From assembly GCA_023420115.1 (NCBI GenBank), contig JAEZWR010000036.1, positions 9,178 through 73,177 on the forward strand: a DNA stretch of 64,000 bases, in the 5' to 3' direction. Position numbers and translations under genes: made by a program. The DNA is from Bacillota bacterium (GTDB lineage Bacteria; Bacillota; Clostridia; Saccharofermentanales; Fastidiosipilaceae). The notes beneath the pieces are model-generated. The model saw nothing but the letters and a program-made list of their open reading frames with translations. It searched no databases and was not told the DNA's origin. Of this stretch, positions 47,340-53,981 are shown in pieces (the stretch's first letter is position 1; each line of letters begins with the position of its first letter).

Positions 47340-47492
47340 CACATAGAAGATCTTTGGCTCTCAAATAATAAGAGGCTCGCTATCGCTATCATCTATGACT
47401 CCACGTACACTGTGACAGAAGCGATGATTGCTACAATTCTAGATAACAAAAAATTAAAATTTATCCAGAATTTAACCGTCATATATGAATAA
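47340..47492 (+). pseudogene. short gene fragment, C-terminal end
   Basis: Fifty codons open on the plus strand after a TAG, reading HIEDLWLSNNKRLAIAIIYD and TVTEAMIATILDNKK, ending at TAA. The composition is protein-like, but there is no start or ribosome site. Probably another relic of the same decayed region; unrecognised. Confidence 0.3.
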
Positions 47493-47672
47493 ACACGAAC
47501 GAGAAATTTTTCACAAATATATGTAGTGGGGGTATTTATTTCTCATTCAACGATATAAGATTATAAAAACGAAATGAGTAAAAAGTCTAATATATGTGTT
47601 TACTGCATTTTTTAGTTTAAAACACCTCACATCTTTATAGATTAAAGGAGGTAGGGATCAGACAACAAAAAT

Positions 47673-47699
47673 CCCCCAGTAGCACGAAGCCACCAGGGG
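47673..47699 (-). terminator. terminator after the solute-binding protein gene
   Basis: An 11-pair stem including wobble pairs (47689-47699 with 47673-47683 on the minus strand), loop TTCGT, followed by TTTTT. Confidence 0.8.
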
Positions 47700-47726
47700 A
47701 GAAAGTTTAATATCCTAATTTATTGA

Positions 47727-49433
47727 TTATTTCATCATCTCTATGATACCTAGTTCTTTTGCACGATCCAAGCGTTGATTTTCTATTTCAAGTAATTTTT
47801 TAAGTCCTAGTTCATCCAACTCTTCTACTAGAATATCAAAGTCATCCATAGATTCTTCACCTAAAATTAGATTAGCCGCAAGTTCTTTTGATCTAGTTGT
47901 TAAGTCGGAACTTAGTGCAAGCTTTAATTCCAATGTATCGTCGTCAAGGACAGGAAGATAACATTCTGTGCCCATAACAGTCTGAGGATATGTGCTATCA
48001 AGAAGCTCTTCTTGTACTATTGCCTTTTCGGGGAAAGTTTTTCTTATCATTTCAATTTCAGCGGAGATATCTACGAAGCGACGTTTAGGTAAGGTTCCAT
48101 CTGTCCAAAGAAAATCTCCCAAAACCTTTCCTTCATTATAGGCTTGTTCGTAGGCATCGGTTGAGGTTATTGGTAGAAGTTCTTTTTTTCCATCCTTTAT
48201 TTCAAATGTTTCACCCTCAATTCCCCACTGAGTTAGTTCAATATACTTATCAGAGCAGAGAAGATCTACTAGTCTAGCTATTGCTTCTTGATTTTGGCAG
48301 GCAGAAGTAAAACCGTGTCTGTAATTTACAAATCTCGGGGGTTCAATAGTAAGAAGAGGAGTGGAATCTAATTCTGTACTTAATGGTTTTAAGGGATAAT
48401 AGTAAGCTTTGGCTGAGCTAACTTTTGCTTCATCCCATGATGCCATCGTATAGTTTACTAGGGCTGCTGCCTTGTTATTTTCAATATTTTTATTGTCTTC
48501 AGTTGCTCCAATGACGGTTGGATCAATTAATCCTTCTTCTCTGAGTTTAATTAAATAGTTGAAATAATCTTTTATAGAGGATTGGTGCCAAGGACTTGTC
48601 ACTTCGGAGATATTTCCGTCCTCGATTATAAAATTAGTTAAGCCAAAGACGAGACCGAAACTTTGAGCTAAGCCGTTAGAGAAATTAGAAAAGTCTACAC
48701 TCATCACCTCGTCCTTTATCCCATTTTTGTTCATGTCATTTTCCTGAAATTGTTTGAGACAATTATAAAATTCATCTGTGGTTTCAGGCACCTTTAAGCC
48801 AAGTTCATCCAACCAATCTTTTCGGATAGTTGTTAGATAATTAGTAGAGGCTAGCTTATCTTTGTAAGTTGTTGTCTGAATTTGGGTGAGCCAATAAACG
48901 TGACCATCAGGAGCAGTAGATAGAGCCCACGAATGGTCGCCAAGATTAGAACCTTTGGCAAAAAACTTAACTGCTGTTCCATCACTATACTTATTTATAG
49001 CTTCATCAATAGGGAGAATTAATCCATTTTTTGCCATTTTCAATATAGAAGCGTCTCCTAATGGCGTAATATCGGCAAAGTCAGGTAGATTACTACTTGA
49101 TGCTATTCTAGTTTGTATCGTATTTCTATACTGTTCTCTTGCAACTATTTCAAATTCAGGTTCTAAATTAAATTCATCAAATAAGGAATCTAAGGCGTGC
49201 CAGCTTGAATATCTGTCGCGCTCAGTCATTCTTATTTTTCCTCTCCATCCATCCTGACCTAGAATTTTAATCTTGAGTTTATCTTTAGAATTTTTATTTT
49301 CTTGAGATGTCAAGGAGGCTTCGTTGTTTGTTTCTGAATCTTCAGCATATATTGAAGTTTTCCCTAAAAGTAGAGTTGAGTTTAGGGCTAATGCTAGACT
49401 CAAAGTGAAAGATAGGACAAATCGCTTGCTCAT
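47727..49433 (-). CDS. extracellular solute-binding protein, LplA/family-1 like, orphan
   Basis: A 568-residue exported binding protein of the kind serving oligosaccharide (CUT1, LplA/YtcQ-like) importers. Residues 1-31 form a signal peptide with a long hydrophobic core and a probable cut at IYA before EDSETN; there is no lipobox Cys. The mature part has YWLTQIQTTTYKDKLASTNY, TIRKDWLDELGLKVPETTDE and the DMNKNGIKDEVM loop common in this family (a possible calcium site). No permease or ATPase gene is beside it, so it must use a distant transporter or have another role. AGGAG precedes the ATG. Interlaced inverted repeats lie upstream of its start. Confidence 0.82.
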   Translation of the reverse strand: MSKRFVLSFTLSLALALNSTLLLGKTSIYAEDSETNNEASLTSQENKNSKDKLKIKILGQDGWRGKIRMTERDRYSSWHALDSLFDEFNLEPEFEIVAREQYRNTIQTRIASSSNLPDFADITPLGDASILKMAKNGLILPIDEAINKYSDGTAVKFFAKGSNLGDHSWALSTAPDGHVYWLTQIQTTTYKDKLASTNYLTTIRKDWLDELGLKVPETTDEFYNCLKQFQENDMNKNGIKDEVMSVDFSNFSNGLAQSFGLVFGLTNFIIEDGNISEVTSPWHQSSIKDYFNYLIKLREEGLIDPTVIGATEDNKNIENNKAAALVNYTMASWDEAKVSSAKAYYYPLKPLSTELDSTPLLTIEPPRFVNYRHGFTSACQNQEAIARLVDLLCSDKYIELTQWGIEGETFEIKDGKKELLPITSTDAYEQAYNEGKVLGDFLWTDGTLPKRRFVDISAEIEMIRKTFPEKAIVQEELLDSTYPQTVMGTECYLPVLDDDTLELKLALSSDLTTRSKELAANLILGEESMDDFDILVEELDELGLKKLLEIENQRLDRAKELGIIEMMK

Positions 49434-49457
49434 ATTAAACTCCTTTTTATTATGTTT

Positions 49458-49510
49458 CCCTTATTAATAGTTAATTATTGTAGTTGTATTAATAAGGGTA
49501 ACTATTAATA
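49458..49510 (-). promoter_or_regulatory. interlaced inverted repeats upstream of the solute-binding protein gene
   Basis: CCCTTATTAA (49458-49467) is the inverse of TTAATAAGGG (49489-49498), and TATTAATAGTTA (49462-49473) is the inverse of TAACTATTAATA (49499-49510). Both pairs are perfect and overlap. They lie 25-77 bases before the start codon, where an operator would be expected. No other feature is seen in the 49434-49730 stretch. Confidence 0.5.
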
Positions 49511-49736
49511 GAATTACTACTATATATGATTAACATAGGTAAAGTGCATTTCATTTGTGCAATGCATACAAGTGGGATTAGATTAATTTATACGAGATTG
49601 TGCAAATGGTGAGTGATGCAGACGCGAGTATGAAGTTATAAGAACAATATGTTCTATAGTTTTTATATAAAGATAAAATATTTTGATGTGTAGGAATTCA
49701 TACACAAATAGAATTTAGAGTTTTTATTAAAAAAAT

Positions 49737-49757
49737 TTTTTAGATAGTACCTAAAAA
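49737..49757 (+). promoter_or_regulatory. DtxR/MntR-like palindrome at the Mn/Zn transporter promoter
   Basis: A 21-base imperfect palindrome with TTTTTAG and CTAAAAA ends and a TAGGTA-like inner half on the minus strand. It resembles boxes bound by DtxR/MntR-family repressors and lies immediately upstream of the -35 box of the operon. Confidence 0.5.
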
Positions 49758-49761
49758 TATC

Positions 49762-49790
49762 TTGAAGTGATGCTTAAAAGATGATAAACT
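49762..49790 (+). promoter_or_regulatory. promoter of the Mn/Zn ABC transporter operon
   Basis: TTGAAG (49762-49767), a 17-base spacer and TAAACT (49785-49790), about 42 bases before the receptor ATG. Each box matches four of six consensus bases. Confidence 0.5.
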
Positions 49791-49831
49791 CAAGAACGTA
49801 AACCAATAAATTTAGGCAGGAGAGTATATTT

Positions 49832-50782
49832 ATGAATATTGGTAGTGTTTTTTTAAAAAGATTCAGCCGGACTGTAGTTAGTTTTATGTTGGCTTTTGGG
49901 ATTTTTCTTTCATTGGGCATTAAGAATTTTGCCGAGGAGAGCCAAAAGAAACATGTTACTGTTACAACATCATTCCTTATGGACATGTGTAAGAATTTAG
50001 TTGGAGATAAAGTTGATATTGATTTAATCATTCCAGCCGGACAGGATCCACACTTGTACGAGGCTAAGCCAGCAGATTTGGATAAGATAATTAATGCTGA
50101 TTTGTTACTTTTCCATGGTCTCCACTTTGAGGGGAAAATGGCAGAGATTTTAGAACAGCACGGTGTGGCAGTTAGCAGTGATTTTCCTGAGGATAAGATT
50201 CTCAAAATGGAGGAAGAAGATGGATCAGAAGTAATAGATCCCCACTTTTGGTTCGACATTGATTTGTATAAGTTAGCATGCAAAAAGACAGCAGAAAGTC
50301 TTATAACACTTCTTCCAGACGAAAAAGAAGTTATTGAGAGCAATCTCAAAGAATATGATGAAAAATTAGATGAACTGAATAAGTATATAAAGGATAGAGT
50401 GGCTGAATTAGATAGCAAACAAAGATGCCTTGTTACACCACATGACGCTTTTCAGTATTTTGCTAGGGCATATGGTTTTGAGGTCATGGCTCCGCAAGGG
50501 GTGAGTACTGATTCTGAGGTTGCTAATAAGGATATTGAGGAAGTAGCAGGGAAAATTGTCGATAAAGGGATAAAGGCTATATTTGCTGAAAGTTCAACTA
50601 ATCCTCAACGAATGAAGAAACTCCAAGAAGTTGTCAAAAGTAAGGGTGGGGAAGTAAAAGTTTTATCTGAAGAAAGCGAGCAGTTATTTTCAGACTCTTT
50701 GGCAACAGAGGGACAAAAAGGTGATAACTATATTGATATGTACAAGCACAATATCGATATGATTGTTGATAATTTGAAATAG
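49832..50782 (+). CDS. metal (Mn/Zn) ABC transporter substrate-binding protein, TroA/ZnuA family
   Basis: Cluster-9 metal receptor of 316 residues. A signal peptide with core VVSFMLAFGIFLSLGI and probable cut near NFA before EESQ is followed by TTSFLMDMCKNLVGDKVDI. Metal ligand candidates are the His residues in DPHLYEAKP, DPHFWFDI and TPHDAFQYF and an acidic residue in IFAESSTNP. The His-rich loop typical of zinc-specific ZnuA is missing, which favours manganese or a broad specificity. No lipobox Cys is present although this is a Gram-positive receptor. AGGAG precedes the ATG. A stem-loop separates it from the ATPase gene. Confidence 0.9.
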   Translation: MNIGSVFLKRFSRTVVSFMLAFGIFLSLGIKNFAEESQKKHVTVTTSFLMDMCKNLVGDKVDIDLIIPAGQDPHLYEAKPADLDKIINADLLLFHGLHFEGKMAEILEQHGVAVSSDFPEDKILKMEEEDGSEVIDPHFWFDIDLYKLACKKTAESLITLLPDEKEVIESNLKEYDEKLDELNKYIKDRVAELDSKQRCLVTPHDAFQYFARAYGFEVMAPQGVSTDSEVANKDIEEVAGKIVDKGIKAIFAESSTNPQRMKKLQEVVKSKGGEVKVLSEESEQLFSDSLATEGQKGDNYIDMYKHNIDMIVDNLK

Positions 50783-50815
50783 TGTCTAAGCTTATTTGAC
50801 TATTAATAATTGAAT

Positions 50816-50845
50816 AAGACCCGGACAGTACTCTGTTCGGGTCTT
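50816..50845 (+). terminator. intercistronic stem-loop after the metal receptor gene
   Basis: AAGACCCGGACA (50816-50827) pairs with TGTTCGGGTCTT (50834-50845), one G-T, six-base loop. Only weak T-richness follows, so partial termination or mRNA protection is likely. Shortly after it ATATGTTAGTT occurs twice in tandem. Confidence 0.7.
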
Positions 50846-50969
50846 GTATATGTTAGTTATATGTTAGTTATGTGTTTGTAAAATTAAATTGATTAATTTG
50901 CTATATACAACTGAGACACACTCATAAATATGCTTTTATACTATATGAATACTTATATTGGGAGCAATT

Positions 50970-51731
50970 ATGAATACTGATATGTATACAAAGTCAAAAA
51001 GAAACTCAGTACCTGCAATTCATGTAGAGGATATGACCATGTCCTATAGAGAACAGCCTGTATTGTGGGATTTGGATTTGGATATTCCTCAGGGTGTAAT
51101 GCTGGCAATTGTCGGTCCAAATGGGGCAGGAAAATCGACATTAATAAAGGGGATAATGGATTTATTGCCAAGGCTATCTGGTCAGATAGATATTTTTGGT
51201 ATGCCTTTATCTAAGGTGCGCAAGGAGATTGCTTATGTGCCTCAAATTGGAGAAGTCAACTGGGATTTTCCAACTACAGTTTTTGATGTGGTTCAGATGG
51301 GAAGATATCCAGACTTAGGTTTATTTAAACGCTTGAGAAAGGATGATAAGAAAAAGGCAGAAGAAGCACTTGAAATTATGGGCTTACATGATATGAAGAA
51401 TAGACAAATATCAGAATTATCTGGGGGGCAGAGGCAGCGTGCTTTTCTTGCTAGAGCCCTGTGTCAAGAAGCCAAATTATATATACTTGATGAACCTCTT
51501 CAAGGAGTTGATAAAAAGACTGAGAAATTGATAATGGAGCAACTTTTTAAACTAAAAGAAGAGGGAAAGACAATAGTTGTTGTTCATCATGAACTGAATA
51601 CAGTTAAAGAATATTTTGATCATGTTGTTATCATCAATAAGATTCTTGTTTCTGCAGGTCCAGTAGACGAAGTATTTACCGAAGAAAATATAAATAAGGC
51701 CTATGGTAGCAAAGTGAGTGTAAAAGAGTAA
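50970..51731 (+). CDS. metal ABC transporter ATP-binding protein
   Basis: A 253-residue ATPase of the TroB/ZnuC type. Walker A is IVGPNGAGKSTLIKGIM, the signature is ELSGGQRQRAFLARAL, Walker B is LYILDEPLQGVD, and the H-loop is VVVHHELNTV. The block YVPQIGEVNWDFPTTVFDVV is typical of metal importers. ATG 50970 is chosen over a TTG at 50958 because GGGAG lies five bases upstream. The permease gene follows after 18 bases. Confidence 0.93.
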   Translation: MNTDMYTKSKRNSVPAIHVEDMTMSYREQPVLWDLDLDIPQGVMLAIVGPNGAGKSTLIKGIMDLLPRLSGQIDIFGMPLSKVRKEIAYVPQIGEVNWDFPTTVFDVVQMGRYPDLGLFKRLRKDDKKKAEEALEIMGLHDMKNRQISELSGGQRQRAFLARALCQEAKLYILDEPLQGVDKKTEKLIMEQLFKLKEEGKTIVVVHHELNTVKEYFDHVVIINKILVSAGPVDEVFTEENINKAYGSKVSVKE

Positions 51732-51749
51732 CGAAGGGGACAGAGAAGC

Positions 51750-52727
51750 GTGTTAAGTGTGAATTTATTAAACTCAATTCATTCTCAATGTATACTACTT
51801 CTCAGTAATTTGAGAGCAGGAGAGGAAAGTAAATTCTTATCTGTTTGGGGGCAGTATACATTTCAGATAGTTCTTATTGGAACTATATTTTTAGGCATTG
51901 CGGCTTCACTTCTTGGTACATTTAATGTTCTAAAGGGTCAGGCTCTTATAGGTGATGCGGTGGGACACTCAACTTACCCGGGAATTATTTTGGCCTATAT
52001 GATTTTTCTATCGAGGAGTCCTTTGCTTCTTAGTTTAGGAGCAAGTATTGCTGGATTACTTGCGTATTATGTTGTTCATCTTATTGGTGAAAAATCAAGG
52101 TTGAGTTCTGATACTGCGATGGCTATAGTCTTATCGTCATTTTTTGCTTTTGGTTCTGTGCTTAATGCTCATATATCATCTTCTGAGCGTTATAAAAATT
52201 CAGCCCAGGCCGGTCTGAAAAATTATATTTTTGGACAAGCTGCCGATATGATGAAAATAGATGTAATTGTTATTATTGTAAGTTCGTGCTTGTGTATATT
52301 ATTTGTTTTGGTCTGTTATAAAGAACTCAAGCTTACAGTCTTTGATCCTGTGTTTACAAGGAGTATTGGTTTCAAACCACAAGTGTTCAATTATTTGATT
52401 TTGATATTTACACTTATTTTGATAGCTCAAGGGTTAAAGACAGTTGGAATTATTTTAATTTCGTCATTATTTATTGCACCTTGTATAGCCGCACAGCAGT
52501 GGACTTGTAAAATTTCTAGGGTTCTTTTACTTTCTGCTGTATTTGCTATTGTTTCAGCGCTTATCGGAGTGTGGGTTAGCTCTGCCGTTAATAGGGTTTC
52601 AACAGGACCATCTATTGTTATATGTTTGAGTCTTATTGTCTTTGTTTCTAGTATTTTTGGTAGTAGATCATCTATATTTACTTTGCTTAAGCAAAGATGT
52701 TATAGAAAAGAGGGGAATGGCAAGTAA
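51750..52727 (+). CDS. metal ABC transporter permease 1 (ABC-3 family)
   Basis: A 325-residue membrane subunit with about eight helices. LLGTFNVLKGQALIGDAVGH and STYPGIILAYM are the family block at the first permease helices, and GLKNYIFGQAADM and LKTVGIILISSLFIAPCIAA are further landmarks. The start is GTG 51750 behind AAGGGGA. Its 3' end overlaps or abuts the second permease gene, implying coupled translation. Confidence 0.9.
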   Translation: MLSVNLLNSIHSQCILLLSNLRAGEESKFLSVWGQYTFQIVLIGTIFLGIAASLLGTFNVLKGQALIGDAVGHSTYPGIILAYMIFLSRSPLLLSLGASIAGLLAYYVVHLIGEKSRLSSDTAMAIVLSSFFAFGSVLNAHISSSERYKNSAQAGLKNYIFGQAADMMKIDVIVIIVSSCLCILFVLVCYKELKLTVFDPVFTRSIGFKPQVFNYLILIFTLILIAQGLKTVGIILISSLFIAPCIAAQQWTCKISRVLLLSAVFAIVSALIGVWVSSAVNRVSTGPSIVICLSLIVFVSSIFGSRSSIFTLLKQRCYRKEGNGK

Positions 52728-53859
52728 CATGTTCTATATTATTGAAATAGTTTTAATAATGGTTTTTACGAGTGTTGCCTGTGCTCTTCCTGGAGTCTAT
52801 TTGGTTTTGCGAAAATGGTCAATGATGGGAGATGCAATATCTCATTCTGTATTACTTGGAATTGTCCTTGCATATTTATTGTATAGAGATTTGAACTCGC
52901 CATATCTTTTAATTGGAGCTAGTATATTTGCACTGGTTTCCGTTTACTGCGTAGAACTACTTTCTAAAATTAGTAGAGCCAAAATGGACTCGGCGCTAGG
53001 TATAACATTTACATTTTTTTTCTCGGTGGCAGTTATCATCGTTTCTAGATTTCTATCTAATAGCCATATCGATATTGATATGGTTTTACTTGGAGAAGTC
53101 GCTTTTGCACCATTGAGAAGGATAACAGTATGGGGAATTTCTTTACCATATTCTCTAATTCAAATGGCAGTTATATGTATATTAAATTGTTTGATTATTG
53201 TTTTTTTACATAGAGGCTTAAAAGTTAGCAGTTTTGATCAGAACTTCGCCAGAGTAGCTGGTTTTAGTTTGATATTTTTCCAAATTGTATTGATGACAAT
53301 GGTGTCGTTTAGCACAGTTGCAGCTTTTGATGCCGTCGGAGCTGTGTTAGTTGTTTCATTTCTCGTCACTCCAGCAGCAACTGCTTACTTTTTTACGGAT
53401 AGATTATCAATGATGATGCTGCTAACAGCCATAATTGCAATCTTTACTTCTATATTGGGGTCAATTTTGGCATTGAGATTTAATGTGCCTTATTCTGGGG
53501 CGGTTGCTAGCGTGGCTGGTGTATTATTTTTCCTAGCTTTTTGTTTCAATAGGAGAGGACTTTTATATTCAGTACTTTCTAGGCGCAGGTTGAAGAAGCA
53601 ATTTCAGTCAGATTTACTTATTCTCCATTTATACAATCATAGGGAGGAGAGTGATCCTAATTTTCTAAGTGAGCTTGGTCAACATTCTATTCTAAGACAT
53701 CTTAATTGGACCGCTGCTAAGCTTAAGACTTATAAGGATAGACTGATAAAAGAGGGTTTAGTTGAGATTGATAGTGATAATCACATTTTTTATTTAACTG
53801 ACATGGGGATGCAATACGCTGAAAAGATAAGAAAAGAATATGGCTTGGATATAATTTAA
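52717..53859 (+). CDS. metal ABC transporter permease 2 fused to a DtxR-like winged-helix domain
   Basis: About 290 residues of ABC-3 permease (ALPGVYLVLRKWSMMGDAIS, DAVGAVLVVSFLVTPAATAY) are followed by a cytoplasmic C-terminal domain of roughly 90 residues (LLILHLYNHREESDPNFLSE, TAAKLKTYKDRLIKEGLVEI, DMGMQYAEKIRKEYG). This reads as the DNA-binding winged helix of DtxR/MntR regulators without their dimerisation and metal-binding second domain. It recalls Chlamydia YtgCR, a permease-repressor fusion. The start is ATG 52717 inside the end of the preceding gene; ATG 52729 is an alternative. Whether the tail binds DNA, perhaps after cleavage, is not known. Confidence 0.88.
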   Translation: MASNMFYIIEIVLIMVFTSVACALPGVYLVLRKWSMMGDAISHSVLLGIVLAYLLYRDLNSPYLLIGASIFALVSVYCVELLSKISRAKMDSALGITFTFFFSVAVIIVSRFLSNSHIDIDMVLLGEVAFAPLRRITVWGISLPYSLIQMAVICILNCLIIVFLHRGLKVSSFDQNFARVAGFSLIFFQIVLMTMVSFSTVAAFDAVGAVLVVSFLVTPAATAYFFTDRLSMMMLLTAIIAIFTSILGSILALRFNVPYSGAVASVAGVLFFLAFCFNRRGLLYSVLSRRRLKKQFQSDLLILHLYNHREESDPNFLSELGQHSILRHLNWTAAKLKTYKDRLIKEGLVEIDSDNHIFYLTDMGMQYAEKIRKEYGLDII

Positions 53860-53882
53860 ACTGCTTTATTTGGTCTTTAAAT

Positions 53883-53909
53883 GCTTTCTGAGTTGGCGGA
53901 AGCTTTTTT
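53883..53909 (+). terminator. terminator of the Mn/Zn transporter operon
   Basis: GCTTTC (53883-53888) pairs with GGAAGC (53898-53903), T-run after. The right half (TTGGCGGAAGCTTTTT) also occurs after the unknown gene near 10899-10914. Confidence 0.65.
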
Positions 53910-53981
53910 ATATATTCCTATTGGTAGAAAGACAGGAAACACCATTTATGGTAGAATATTACGATATTCAGGAGGTGTTCT

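Larger units (their letters stand above)
46939..47726. other. degenerate accessory stretch
   Basis: Nearly 800 bases without an intact gene. They contain a minus-strand fragment (47121-47309), a plus-strand fragment (47340-47492) and the terminator of the solute-binding protein gene (47673-47699). Base composition is visibly less AT-rich between about 47120 and 47440 than around it. No terminal repeats, integrase or transposase can be identified. Confidence 0.5.

Noticed and set aside
49774..50418. A 214-codon open frame on the minus strand opposite the metal receptor gene.
   Set aside because: It is antisense to a well-supported family member (TroA/ZnuA) with ribosome site and signal peptide; the minus-strand translation is Ser/Leu-rich low-complexity text with no motif.
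10899..53909. A 16-base identity (TTGGCGGAAGCTTTTT) between 10899-10914 and 53894-53909 as a mobile repeat.
   Set aside because: Both lie just after genes and look like terminator 3' arms; two copies of a short, partly low-complexity sequence are not enough.
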